Notes: generated by a model not told the origin, from the sequence alone. Positions 1 through 11,830 are shown, counted from the stretch's first letter. The stretch is 64,000 nt of DNA from Pholis gunnellus (GCA_910591455.2 OU342809.1:8243968-8307967), one strand, 5' to 3'. Made by a program: numbers and translations.

Positions 1-70
1 CATATTAACAAAGTCACAACATTTTGCATTTCTGATTGGATTCATACTAAAATGCTCCTTTGAAGTCTTA
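1..70. other. non-coding flank with SINE target-site copy
   Basis: No reading frame or repeat is recognised in the first 61 bases. Positions 62-70 (gaagtctta) are nearly identical to 252-260 (gaagtcata), which makes them the probable target-site duplication of the SINE between them. Confidence 0.5.
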
Positions 71-251
71 CGTTTTTTTGGGGAGCATTTTATGCCTCAA
101 TTTGTGAGACAACAGAAGAGAGGTGACAGCAAATAAGGGAAGGAAGAGATAGGGAACACTATGCAACAAAGGTCTCTGGCCGGACTTGAACTGAGGATTT
201 TGCAGGTCATGGTTCATGCCCTAAACCCTTCGGCCACCAGAGCGCATCTAG
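71..251 (-). mobile_element. tRNA-derived SINE
   Basis: Read on the minus strand, this starts with a tRNA-like head. It holds an A-box-like word (tggccgaaggg) followed about 40 bases later by a B-box-like word (agttcaagtcc), which are the internal RNA polymerase III promoter elements of tRNA genes. A pyrimidine-rich body follows (cctttgttgcat, then runs of ct), and the element ends with 'ggcataaaatgctcccc' and a short A-run. This layout matches the very common tRNA-derived SINE of percomorph fish, known to me from its 'cctttgttgcatgtcat...aaaggcataaaa' body. Imperfect 9-bp flanking repeats support retrotransposition. It is not a functional tRNA: the acceptor stem does not close and the B box deviates from GGTTCGANTCC. 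Confidence 0.85.
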
Positions 252-950
252 GAAGTCATAGCTGACTTCTCTCCTTAAGTGTTTATGTATACAGGCCTGC
301 AGCTTTGGCTTTTTATCAAAGAACCAGATATTTTGGTACGCAGAGGCTCATCTTTTGTACTGGTAATTTATGTCCACACAAGCCTCAGAAATCCTTCAAC
401 TACCACTAATGTAACATCGTCTATGCGGAACATGAACTTGACTTCGGGACCCTGAGTGGCAAAAGAACCTACTGCTCTCACTTTGCTGCTCTATTGTTTG
501 TTGATTTTCTCAACTGAGCCTATAAAACAATAGAGCTGAGACCACTGCTGCCTCTTCTGCAGCTCTAAGCACCTGAACAGCAGCCGCTACACAGTAGCTC
601 AACATCAATGTGTTGCAATTCCGTCTTTAAGCCGGTGAAACTCAATTTGCATTTTCATAGATAAAAAAAACTGTACACGAGTGAGAAAGGAGGCATTCAG
701 TAGAGACGTGGAATTAAATACTCCCTGATGTAATTCCAATCGCTGGAAGGCTGAGTGTTCATATGAGCATGACTACCTCTCTGTGAAAAAAAAACGGCAT
801 GGGTTCCTCTTTACACCCAAATGTCTCATTTCAATAATAAGTGTCAGAATAAAATACGGGCTAAGGTCCACTACAGTACAGCCCTTATGACGGCATAAAT
901 CACTCCCAGACAGCCAACGCTACTACTGTCTGAGCGACGCTCCAATGACA
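252..950. other. non-coding, nothing recognised
   Basis: This is unique-looking AT-rich sequence on both strands, with short frames only. No exon with paired splice sites, no RNA gene and no repeat family is recognised. Confidence 0.5.
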
Positions 951-1016
951 CGAGAGAGAGGGAGAGAGAGAGTGAGAGTGACAGAGAGAGAAAGAGAAAG
1001 AGAAAGAGAAAGAGAA
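951..1016. repeat. (GA)n/(GAAA)n purine microsatellite
   Basis: An imperfect purine tract: GA repeats at 951-972, an interrupted section, then four to five units of gaaaga. It generates the spurious serine/leucine/phenylalanine-rich frames on the minus strand here. Purine-only tracts can form triplex DNA. Confidence 0.9.
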
Positions 1017-1674
1017 TACCACTGGGGAAATCTGACAACCCCTCAACATCTTTACATGAACCAATGTACAGGCCTCCTTTAACCCCTCCAACCATATAAA
1101 ACACACTCCACACAGCCCCCTGGGTTATTTTTCACATTAAAGGCTCTACACGCTGCTGCTGAGGTTTTATGCCCGCAGAACATTTGATGAATTCTGCCAA
1201 TTTTCTTCTCTGAGCACCAATCGTGTGTGGAGTACTCCCTTTATTGCGCAACCCGTTCTAAGTGTATCAGCTCATTCTATCCGCTCTAAAATTCATGGTC
1301 CGCCTTTTGTTACACGCTTTTATTATCCAATCTCGTTCCGCAATCGCTCAGCGCAAGGACAACTGGACAAAGGGAGATGAGATCTTATGATGAACTCTCC
1401 CAACACTCAATGTCAAAAGTGTTGAGTAGCAGTGTCAGTGAAGAAAGCTCTAAGCTCTACTGCCACTGCCTCCACTTCCTCCTTTGCACTTGGCCTTGTC
1501 TGCTTGTGTTGTGTGGGCAGTAACACATTACCAACTAATGTAATTCAACAACATTCTCAAGTAACTTGCCAAACACTGATTGTAGGTCACCGTTATTGCA
1601 TTAATTAAAAGCTGCTGTCGAAACCTGCAACAGCTTCTCCAGAGCATCTGATACTCACAGCATGGCCATAACAT
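1017..1674. other. non-coding, nothing recognised
   Basis: Unique-looking sequence with no supported exon or repeat. Short frames extending through the neighbouring microsatellite are artefacts of the repeat. Confidence 0.5.
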
Positions 1675-1680
1675 ACACAC

Positions 1681-1724
<44 letters not shown>
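1675..1724. repeat. (CA)n microsatellite
   Basis: About 25 CA units with one CG interruption near the start. It explains the Thr-His and Cys-Val runs in overlapping frames. Confidence 0.95.
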
Positions 1725-1729
<5 letters not shown>

Positions 1730-2740
1730 AGTGTGCTCACAGATAGGACAGGCAGAAAGGCAAAGACAAGCATCCAGTGGTGCTCACAATGCTGCACACG
1801 AAGGACTGTTGGGTAAACATTTCATCAGATTTCATATTGTGCTTTGCCCTTTTTGTCAGATCCTCAGTGTAAAAATGTCCACGATATCTTCCTGTTCTGC
1901 TTAGGATCACTTTCCCACGAAATTAGATCAATACGACGTTCCGTCTTCATCATTAACATATTACAGTTGAATGCGAGATAATTGGACTATCCTATTTTGG
2001 CTGGATTATGAAATTCTGCGAAATATGATTTGGGACTGGTGAGGGACACTGAGTGCTAGGTTAATCAGCTTGTTCAAGGTTAATGGTACATGCAGAGTAT
2101 ATTTGTTAAAGAGATTTAGAGATGTGCAGTTAATCTCTGTGCTTAACTTCGAAGATCTTGCCATCTTGGAGTGAGTTTTAATGTAAAATGGAGGGAGAAA
2201 ATCGAATTAGAGTAAAAGCGGCACTTGGGTGGATGAATAACTAATGGATGAACAGCCTCCTCCTCCTTGGTGATAACTGGTAATTGGTTTCGGGGGGGGG
2301 GAGAGATGGGTAGTCGGATGATGCTATGTACTGTGTAGATCAGCAAAATGGCCTGGCTGGCGTGAAAAGATGTTGTAAGGAGTAATGGTGCCATCCATAT
2401 GCTGACTGAAGAAAATCAAGTGGGTACTGTCGTGGAAAAGCTCTAAACGTGCTGGAGTGAGGCAGAAAGGAGGTACGATAAATGAAGGGGACTAGTAAGA
2501 GTATTTTCTACACTAAAAAGACACAAAGTACACACCAATCATACAAAAGTGCAACCACCGCTCTTTCCTCACTTTGTCTTTACCCCATTTCTGTCGTTCC
2601 TGTGAAAAATACCTCGAGAAGAAGACCTAGATTTTAAAAGGAACGTTCCGCAACAACTTGGTTTTTAGTTTTAGTTGTGACCATCATTTTCATCAGCAAT
2701 GAAAACATTGGCACCGAAAGTCAGCACAGGTTGTAAATAA
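1725..2740. other. non-coding; short poly-G tract at 2292-2301
   Basis: AT-rich unique sequence with a 10-base G homopolymer. No gene is supported. Confidence 0.5.
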
Positions 2741-3064
2741 GCCATTTTGGGAAATTGGATTATTTGCTATCTGTCTGCGAGTCCGATGAGAAGATGGACA
2801 CCACTGTCATATCTTTCATTTTAAATGTGTCTCTCCCAGTTGCCTGGCAACTTCATGGTGACAACAAAACTCGAGGAAGTCACTGCAGCCGGCCAAGAAA
2901 TATTAGCTGGTCGGCTGATTTTTCTTATCTTGGGACAGAGTTAGGCTAGCTAAGCTAAGCTAACCAGGTGCTGACAGCAGCTTCAAATTTAGCGTACGTG
3001 GTATCAATCTTATTGTCCAACTCGCAGTAAGACAGCAAATAGGTGCATTTCCCAAACTATAACT
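2741..3064. mobile_element. long-TIR foldback MITE, near full length
   Basis: The left end reads 'cattttgggaaattgg...gatgagaagatggacacca' and the right end reads as its diverged inverse, 'ggtatcaatcttattgtcc...gcatttcccaaacta'. The two ends form terminal inverted repeats of roughly 80-100 bp. The centre holds the diagnostic words 'attagctggtcggctgatttttcttatct' (split here) and 'gctaagctaagctaacc'. I recognise this as one of the most abundant non-autonomous DNA elements of percomorph fish; I do not recall its database name. Fragments of the same family lie at 9541-9646 and 51187-51307. No transposase coding is present. Confidence 0.85.
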
Positions 3065-5484
3065 GCTGCTTCGATCATATTATTTCATTTTGACTTGAAA
3101 CGGAAGATGGTTGCACGTGACATGACAGTTATAACCCCTTATTGATCAGGGAAATAGATAATTTATACAATAGATGTTTACAATGAACACTTTGTGTAGT
3201 CATTTTGCTGTTCTCCTTGGTTGTTCGCCACATTCCCAGATCTCAGCAATCAACTTGACGTACAATGTTCTTATTATAGAGACAGACAATGGTGAAAACT
3301 AAAAAAATAAGACCCAAGTTGTAATGAACCAGATTTATCCTTTAATTATCAGCCATTTCCCATTAAGTTTTAGAGTGCAGATGAGATGACACAGGTAACA
3401 GATGGCGCCAGCAATGTCTACAAATGCAGGGCTGGTCTTATTCACGGTGGCCTGGGGAGACTTTGAAAGCGGTAAATTGTTTCCTTCACATTTAATATGC
3501 TCATCCTAGCAGCAGAGGCAATTAACACCGGATAAGCACTATTTACATAATGCCAGACACACTCGTGATCACAACAAAGGCAACTCGTCTGACTTCCCCG
3601 TCTCGCCCCTCTGCTACCGGCTCTTTGTCTGTGAGGCCGTCGCACGGTCGCTGGTTTGGAAATGAGAGTTGAGGTCAGACGGTGGCACGTGGAGCTTTGA
3701 CAGTGTAAATAATAAACTGGGAGGATTTGAAAGGTCATTCAGGAACCCCTGCGGCTGGCCACTGATCTGCCTGTTAGCCATTAACTGGGAGCCAGTTCAG
3801 GCGGGGTGTCAAGGAAAAAAGGAAAGAAAGGATGGAAGAGGCAAGGTGAGAAGATGGAGGAAAAAACAAACCTAAACTATAGTGTCTCCAATTCTAGCCT
3901 TCCTGCGGAAGAAAACAAGATGTCACTCCACAAAACAATTCAGTTTTGCACATAATGTGTGTGATTGCGAGTATATTGAGCCTGAGGCTGCTGTTTTTAA
4001 CACTTTCCCCCCGAGGCAAATAGAGTCATTAGTGTCCCATCACAAATGTCAACCACCACAAAGGACTTGACAATAGAGCGGACCGGTAAAATCAAGAGTG
4101 CCTCATGGACCGACAGCGAGCAGGTTTGGTCAATGCTGCCAATGTCACGGACAACAAAAGGACGGGATTACAGATGATAGCCTGAGGCTGCGAGGGCTGA
4201 ACTCTCATTCAAGCTTTCTTTGCACCAAACTCATCCTCAAATCCTAATTCAAACACTGGAAATGTTCCAGTGAAAGCAAAGCAGGAGGGGATGTCTGGCA
4301 AGTAAATGGCTGGTGTGTTTTGATGAAATTACAGGTTTATGGAGTAGCAGGAATATACTGTAAGGCCTCTCTGGTGCCCAATGAGTAAACACAAGATTAT
4401 TGACTTCTGAGCACTCAGCAAAGCTCAACACCACAGGGATCAAGCTAACATACTGCAAATAGCGCTAACTTTTTGATTCAGCAAAGAGCTGTTTTAGAAG
4501 TCTTATGGAGTAATTACATTCACTCACCTAATAACTAACAATGTACACTCCAGCGGTAACAATCCTTAAATGTAGTTCTGAGAAAGTGAAGCCATTACAT
4601 TTGACTTCTCTGTGTGATGTAGAAGACAGCACATCGACCAGAAGACGGCAAAATGTAGGCATCCAAAAGTGATCCCATTTTAGCTGAAGGACAAACAGCG
4701 GTAAATAAGATCAAAACCTCCAATGGAAAGCGGAGCTGTCCAATTAGGACGGCATTTACAATGAGACAGTGATGAAGTTGCTGATGATAATCTTATCCTT
4801 GTAAAGAGCAGCGGCACAAAGCATGATTAAAAGGAAGGACATTATCTTAGAAGAGTGATCACAAGTGTAATCAATCTACTTCAAGGCTCCCCGCCGTGTT
4901 GTTCACGGCACAGGGAAAGTGCCAGCGAGAGGTTAGGAGAAGTCGATGTCTGCGGTTTTCTCTCGACCCACTCGAGTCTCACTCCTTGTCAGGTCCCCGA
5001 GTCAATAAACAAAGGGAAGTGAGAGGAAATTGGAAGCAATTCAGTGCTTCCTACTGTGTCCTGATTACACAGTGGGGACATTAGAGGCAGAAATGATGCT
5101 CAGAAGAGCTACAATATACTAAAATACTGTACCTGTGTACATCAGACCAGAGAAGGACATGAAATTGTTACCACTCACATTGGCCTCATTTTCTCATGGA
5201 TGGCTAAACAAATGCCATGATCAGGCCACAACCCACAAAAACTACATTCAAGTCAGCCTCCTAGTGGTAAATACAAGTACAGTACTGTAAGACAAGGCAC
5301 GTCTTTTCTGGGCCTTCACTAATATGACTCAATTTAATTACTTTTTCAATTTTAGTTACTGTTCATAATGAGTTTTGGATATTCTAAATAAAGAACACAT
5401 CTGAAATTTCCAATGATATTTCAATCAATTTATTTATTTCCTCTAAGATATATAAACTTGGAATTATGTCGAAACAAATTATGT
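3065..5484. other. non-coding; conserved-looking blocks
   Basis: No exon is supported. The block at about 3360-3800 and the block at about 4680-4870 look like conserved non-coding sequence: no repeat texture, and many short regulatory-like words such as taataa, gattaa and ccaattag. This is a judgement of texture only; alignment to other fish would decide it. Confidence 0.3.
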
Positions 5485-6030
5485 TGTGCAACTCGGTCCG
5501 ATTGGACCCATTTGGGCACATTTAGCTGCAGTATATCCTACTTCAGGAGATTAGCTGTACATAAGAAGTGGACTTAGTCACCATGCCATTTTTGAAACCA
5601 GGAGTGAAAAACACAGACCTCTGACTAAGACAGTTATAGGCAACCAAAACGTTACAAGTAACTTTCATGAACTGAAAACACACTGTGACAACTCCGTGAC
5701 CGAACAACGCCGTGGTAGCGACATGTCACAAGATCGCCACGCCCTAAAGCAAACCCTGCTTTATCGTCTTTTTTACTCTAAATGGGACCATAATTCTGTA
5801 TTGAAGAAAACTTGAAACTACTGATTGAGATCATAAACTCATGTTTACAATGTTTAATGAGTTAATAAATCACATAAGATGAAGGGTCATTTTCTCATAG
5901 ACTTCTATACGATAAGACTCATCTTTGCAACTAGAGTCGCCGCCCCCTGCTGGCCATTAGAAAGAATGCAAGTGTAAGGCACTTTCGCATTGGCTTCACT
6001 TTTCAGACAAGGAGGTTTACGCCTGTTTGC
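5485..6030 (+). mobile_element. interspersed teleost repeat carrying a CTCF-like core
   Basis: Several diagnostic stretches of a repeat I know from many percomorph genomes occur in order: 'caactcggtccgattggacc' near the left end, 'aacacagacctctga', 'tctaaatgggaccataatt', 'acttgaaactactgattgag', 'aaactcatgtttacaatg', 'attttctcatagacttctat' and 'gccccctgctggccattaga', ending with 'ggcttcacttttcagac'. The class is unclear to me (non-autonomous, non-coding). The copy has small deletions relative to the family as I remember it. Confidence 0.8.
5941..5953. promoter_or_regulatory. CTCF-like core motif inside the repeat
   Basis: CGCCCCCTGCTGG matches the core of the vertebrate CTCF binding consensus, the same 13 bases known from CTCF-binding rodent B2 SINEs. 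It lies in a well-preserved part of the repeat. Binding is an inference. Confidence 0.45.
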
Positions 6031-9000
6031 AGACTTATACATATAACTGATGAAGGTTGAATGTGAAATGCTTATGTGTCAAGTTCTGGAAGTTTTGTTA
6101 AATTTTGCCCCTAGCTGTCTGGCAAAGATTTGGAGAACGTTTGCCGTTTATCATCGTCAATCCTATATCCAGAAAAAGTGGCGAGTCAGTTTCATGTTAT
6201 TAAGCAAGTCTTTGCTTGGAGTTCTGGCTGTCTCACAAAGGTTTAGTTGAGATCCATATTATCAATGTGACTTCATCATGATGGACACATTATGATGATG
6301 GTTAAATATTGGCTGAGGAACAAAGCTTTTATACGTTGTCTTTGTATAACATTGTGTTGGCCCTGTGCCGGACTTGGCACAACATTTTATCTCCTGTTCT
6401 TCAGAGCCAAGCATCACATTTTGATTCCCATTAGTAAAATGTATTATAAAACACTCTAAGACAAGTGACAAGTGAAGACAGAAATTACCAAATAAAGCTT
6501 TGTCATGGAGTATTAAAATCAATGAAATGGCATTAGAGCTCTACAGGCCAACTGCTATACTTAAGATTTCATGACACAGTCCAGTGCTTCAAACAAAAGT
6601 CCCTACATCGCTGTCTAACAGCAGAGATCAAGTAACCTCTGATAGAAAAATGCAACAAACAATGTCAGCCATATTCTGAATGTAATGAAACACCTGTCAA
6701 AACATGTTTATATGACCTGAAGCTTTGCACAGTAAATGAGCTGTAACATTACCGTGCTCTTGATGGAGAATACATTAATGGAAAAGTAGTCCACCTGGCA
6801 ATTTTAATGTATGCAAAAAAACAAGCAAACAAACCAATCTTGATTAACAACACCTGGCGCTGTTGTTGTTTGAAGGGTGCATCCAGGAATGACTGAAATG
6901 ATTTACAGGCAATACACAGCAAAGTTCCTGATTAATGATGCTGCCATTGCTTGAAGTTACTCCAAAAGAAGAAGGAAAAAAAAATGTGTTGATGAACATA
7001 TTGAGCTCGTGGAGGCACTCCAGAGCTGCACTTATTAGCCGGCACTTCAGTAATATTTTGACATTTCAAGGAGTGCACAGACGGCTGCAGTGCATCCACT
7101 GATTGTGCAAACGGATGGGAGATTGGGGGCGGTTGGTAATGTGGTAATGGTATGCATGTGTGGTGGTGGTGATGATGGGGGTAGTGGGGGTGTTCACACT
7201 GTCATGAGAACCATAAGTAGGCCACGTATGTGACGACTGGGCTGCGTGTTTGGTGTCCCCTGTTTCATAAGGCTCGGGCTCCTCCGCTTAATGGGTGTAA
7301 TAAAGGATTGTTCATGGCAGCGTCCGCTCATTTATTCTCATTCCTGAGAGTGAGAGGGGACCGCTACAGCAATCAGCCACTACTCACTGGTTAATTCCAA
7401 GGCAGATTTATCGTCCGGCTGTGTAATGGATGCTCCGTGTGCACGAGCATGTGATTGTTTCTGTGTGTGTGCACGTACAAACTCATCCTACCTGTGCACA
7501 AAGTCTTTATTGTTTTACAAGGTTTTATCCCTGCCACTGCGAGGCCAAGATAAAATTTTAATCAGCTATTAAGTGCAATCACAGCCATGATTTGGATCCC
7601 AATGAAGCTTATACCCGGAGCCCACACCGGGGCCGTACAGGCTGCAGCGGGGCTGTCATCTGTCCTGGCTCAGAGACAAGAACAGGTCACTTGTGGCTGT
7701 GGTGGAGAGGAGAGACTCTCCTGCCACATAGAAATGACAGCTGCTCTGCCTCCACAGAACAGGGTGTTTGGTATGAGGGGTAATGAGGCCAGGAGAAAGA
7801 TGTGAACACCGAAGGGGAAGTAGCAGCCTAACAAACAAATCCCGCTTTTCCCCTACAGGAACTTAACGTAAGTAATGTAACACGTAGCCATCTTCATGGG
7901 CTTTTATTTCCATTGTTCTCTGCACGCTTTGGCAAGACATTCCTGGAACTGAATCATGGCACTACTTGGAAGTTAATACTCCTATCTAGATTCCAGGTAC
8001 AATTAGGCATTGCCAGCAAAGCAGTTCATTATAACTGGTCAAGCAAAATGTGCAATTAAGGAGAGCATCTGCAACAGCAAGAGAGCTATTTTATCAAAAG
8101 GGACAAGTTGAATATGGACTAATAATGACAACCAAGCGATGACAAGCATGTGGGAAGTGAAGGGAGCTGGAATCGGATCTGGTTTCTTTCTGTCTCCCCG
8201 TCTTTCCCCTATTGTCTAATTTCCTTATTTGTCTTCCACCACTAATAGCTGCCTGATTGTGGCACGTCCCTGCCAAATGCAAGGTGCAAGGACACGAAAG
8301 CTATTATTCATTAGATGGTAGTGCAGCATCCTCTTGACACTGTCACACTCATGCCTGCTCACTGCAGACTTCAAAACTCCACAATACGAGCTTTAGAAGT
8401 GAGCCACCGCGGCGGGGTGTAGCGCACCACTTTAGCTGAAGGGGAAGTTTTTCTTTTGTTCTCGTCTGCCGGACGGTATGTAGAGCTGGCGAGCGATTAG
8501 GTTCATTTATACCACGGCAGCCACTTGGCAAGGATCACCACTCCATGTGGAGCCAATGTAACACTAGAATGAGACCAAATGTCTCTCTCAATTGGAAGGC
8601 AGGGAGGGGGGTGGGTGTGTGTATTGGTGGAGGGCATCTGCTCAACATTTACCTAGTGTTTTATAATTAGATGAGCGCAACTGCTCGGGAGCAAAGCGTC
8701 TGTTCCACTGTGATTTTTCTGATAATAATTCTATGACTTGGAAACAGGCGGAGGAGGGCTGTCGATGGAGACAATTAGTGAAGCTAATAAAATATGAACC
8801 ATATTGCAAGTGAAATTAAATCTGTGTTCAAAACATACAGACTGGTGCTGGGGTGGAAGTTGGTCATGACAAATGCTAATTGTTCCCAAGCAGCAGTAAG
8901 GCAACCTGTTAAAGCCCGCACACATCTGGCACTTTTGGTTTCCCATCTCTCTCTCTCTCTTCTGTTTTGCACATTTAATGCTCTGCCAAACACCAACATT

Positions 9001-9540
9001 TAGCACGGGAGGATAACAGCTCAGTGGGTGCAGAAATATGTCCATGTGAAGACAGCATGATGCTCAACAAAGAGCCTCCCCACCGGTTCATGGAAATACT
9101 TAAGTCACACAAAATGTATTTTTAGGAGAATCAGACCTTTCCGTCAGCAGACAGTTTGACTTGTTACTGCAGAAAAAGCACAGGTGTAGCTGTGACATTA
9201 ATTAATAACGGCTCTGTCCAATTTAAGTGTGCCAGTAAATCATTCTAGAGAGTCCGCATGCACACCACCAGGGCCCTACAACTGGAACACCTGAATGTAG
9301 TGCGACCGTTATTCATGTTATCAATTACACCTGCGTTCAATGTATCAAAATGTCTGTTGAAAATTAGGTCAGCTGCACTGAATAGCACATGCTGTGTTGG
9401 TTTGAAATACAAATTTGCATTTTGTCTACAAAGATGCAATTGCGTCATAAAGCAACACCACAACCAACACAAAATGGCAAGAACTTTTTGTTTCCCATTT
9501 CTGCTTGTGAATGGATTAAACAAAGAAGATATGATGTGTG
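6031..9540. other. non-coding; several conserved-looking blocks
   Basis: No exon is supported. Blocks at about 6840-7000, 7200-7440 and 8090-8320 look like non-coding elements under constraint, with words such as taataaaggattgttc, gattaatgatgctg and attattcattaga and no repeat signature. 7141-7200 is a G/GT-rich, low-complexity stretch. Short frames here are chance. Confidence 0.3.
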
Positions 9541-9646
9541 AACTGGTGAGTTGTTGGTCGGCAGATTTTTTACTTTTTACTTTGGATAAACCAGTCTTGC
9601 TGTTTTTTCCTGATTCCAGCCCGTATGCTAAGCTAAGCTAATCGTC
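9541..9646. mobile_element. fragment of the long-TIR MITE family
   Basis: It contains the internal words of the element at 2741-3064: 'ggtcggcagatttttta', then 'cctgattccagcccgtatgc' and 'taagctaagctaa'. The terminal inverted repeats are absent, so this is a decayed internal fragment. Confidence 0.65.
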
Positions 9647-10394
9647 TATGGTTTTTGCTTTATTGTTTGCATACAGAGTGGAATCTTAATTAACTTACTT
9701 TCCAAAATGTTTAACAATGCAGCTGATTTGCTGAACATGAGTATTCCATTTTTCGAAAAATATGTATAAAGAAAAGGTGTTTATTACTGCAAAGTACCTC
9801 CTCTTGTGGTCTATCTTTCAGCTAATGTCAATTTTTGTTTTTTATGATATAGGAGATACAAAAAAAAAGAACCGGATCTAATTGACTTTCAAATGAACCC
9901 ACCTGTTCACCCAGCAGATACAGCATTCATTAATAAATATGCTGCTTAAACACATGCTACAGCCAGAATGTGTCACTTCACAGATGAGAGAGCTCTTATT
10001 CTCTCCCACCATCAACATTTAAAGTCACCTCAGGCATTATACATGAAGAGCACCGTTCATGATTTACCTGTTATAATCCTGCAGATGGATTTATCTTTAA
10101 ATTGCCTGAACACCTGAACCCGTATGCCCGTCCTTCTAGTGGTTTGCATTTACAACCCAAGTGACCTCCCTTCTAAGCATAGACGTCCACTGTGTCCTGG
10201 ATGCCATTGTGTAGTAATGTTAACCAAATTATACAGCCTGCTTTTTCTACAAAAATTTGTTTTGCCTTTTTATATGCCATCTGTATTTATATAATGTTTC
10301 CTATTGAGAGGGAGGAGGACTTGTCCTCTGTTGTAGGCTTCAGCCTTGAGTGGCCATTTTCTGGCATAAGAAGACCTATAAATCTCAGATTCAC
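9647..10394. other. non-coding, nothing recognised
   Basis: Unique AT-rich sequence. No repeat or exon is supported. Confidence 0.45.
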
Positions 10395-10568
10395 CTGGGG
10401 CCCTCGCTGAGGTTTGGGCTGTGGTCGTGTAGACTTGTCAGACAAAGACGGGGAGGAAAACGGAACTCCCTCAGTGGTGTGACTGCCAAATTCATTCCTG
10501 TACAAAGAACCCGCGAGTGTGATAGCTTTTCCCCAAGCATCCAGGATATTTCCAGACTGTATTGTTTC
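10395..10568 (-). other. open segment with splice-like ends (unconfirmed exon)
   Basis: On the minus strand a 174-nt (58-codon) open segment is bounded by 'ttgtatttcag' and by 'CCCCAG|GTGAAT'. It is in phase 0 at both ends, so it could be inserted between phase-0 exons without a frame change. The encoded segment has a hydrophobic first half (with GNILDAWGK and AITLAGSLY) and a Ser/Pro/Gln-rich end. The pyrimidine tract before the acceptor is weak, and the peptide matches nothing I recognise, including PDZRN proteins. Chance is the default explanation. Confidence 0.12.
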
Positions 10569-10642
10569 CTGAAATACAACTCTCTCCCCAGAGCAGCAAA
10601 ATTTAGTGGAGAGCTGAAAGAGCATTATGTGATGCTTTTTGA

Positions 10643-10666
10643 TGTGTGCGCGCGCACACACACAAT
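10643..10666. repeat. alternating purine-pyrimidine tract
   Basis: gtgtgcgcgcgcacacacac is alternating and nearly palindromic, a classic Z-DNA-prone sequence. It is short, and no function is implied. Confidence 0.7.
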
Positions 10667-11599
10667 ACAGACACACAAACACAGAGAAGCATAATGGGAA
10701 GTGGAAGCTAGCTATCAGTTGGCTCCTCAGCCTTTTTCTTTTTTTTTAAACAGTGTCAGTTCCCTGATGAATCGCAGCCTTCAGGTAGAGGAAGCGTCCC
10801 ATCGTGATCCCACCCCCTTCTCTCTCCATCGCAAAACATGTTCTGCAATTGATTAATTCACAAACAGTCTAAAATGCACTCAGTGTCTAAAAACAGACAT
10901 TCCTGTATCGATTACCTCTGTGCTATTCCCTCAGGTTCCCTCAGTGCCAAAGGCACGCCCGACGCCTCTGAGGAAAACACTGTTTCCAAATCAAACTCAC
11001 TTAAACTGCGGTTACTATAAAAATGATGGCGGTATCAGACCTTTTATGCAAACATACGCAGTGTATGCAACTTGCATAAATCACAGACCTTGTTTACGGT
11101 TAAATAAAGCATCATTTGCTGCTGAGTATGTTTGGCTGAAGCAAGCTTTGGGGCTCCACTGTGGTCCTTTGGCACTGATCAGTCACTGTCTGTTGTTTTT
11201 TTTAGGGAGCTCTCAGCGTGTCTGTGTGATGACAGCAGCCACTCCTTTTTCACATTTGACAAGCAATGGAGAGAAACTGACATGGAACGATGACACTCAC
11301 AGTTGGTGACACGCCAATGACACTAATATACTACTCAGCGCTCCCCTGACATCATCCAGTCTCGTTTTTCTTGATCTGTGTCTCTCTCGCTCACATATCA
11401 CCCCAGAGCAAAGCCGGATCGAGGCAAAGGAAGTCCGCATATCCACTTCGGCTCAGATACTGTACATTCATAAACAGTTTGTCAACAGTTAGTTTGGCTT
11501 TTGCCAAGTGACAGCCACAGTTTTGACTTTTGAAGAAAGAGTAAGTTATATATATATATATGTCAAAAATGTCTAAGTTCAAGTGCATTACATTTATTT
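10667..11599. other. non-coding; (TA)n at 11547-11562
   Basis: Unique sequence with a short TA microsatellite. The 129-codon open frame beginning near 10920 on the plus strand has no recognisable domain and no gene-like context. Confidence 0.45.
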
Positions 11600-11830
11600 A
11601 GGCTTGCACATCCAACCGCTTCTCTGCTACTTGTCCAGGCCGAGGTGGCTAGACATCCTTCTCTGCAGCCCCATCCTGTAGTTCATTCTGGGCTAACATG
11701 AAGTGTTACCCAAGCCAGATAGGATAAGTGCAGTAATCGCTCCAGCATGTTCTGGGTCTACCGGCTGTCTCCACCCAGATGGAGGTTCCAGACCAGTGCA
11801 AAAAAAATCACAACAGATGTTATACTAAAC
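11600..11830 (-). mobile_element. decayed non-LTR retrotransposon (LINE) fragment
   Basis: On the plus strand the words 'ccgcttctctgctacttgtcc', 'gaggtggctagacatcctt', 'tctctgcagcc', 'ccagcatgttctgggtcta' and 'tccacccagatgga' (the first is split from a longer run) follow one another. This is the antisense of a LINE 3' coding region that I know from many fish. The coding sense is therefore minus. All frames are disrupted by substitutions and gaps. Confidence 0.65.

Noticed and set aside
71..251. Functional tRNA gene on the minus strand
   Set aside because: A and B boxes are present but no acceptor stem closes, and the sequence continues into a SINE body with flanking duplications.
1662..1904. 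Thr-His repeat protein
   Set aside because: Produced entirely by the (CA)n microsatellite; the same holds for frames at 14723, 15263, 18235, 23252, 26423, 33066, 57492 and 59270.
6268..6301. tcatcat/atgatga hairpin
   Set aside because: Only a 7-bp stem in low-complexity sequence; chance.
10920..11309. 129-codon plus-strand open frame
   Set aside because: No domain, no start or splice context, expected by chance.
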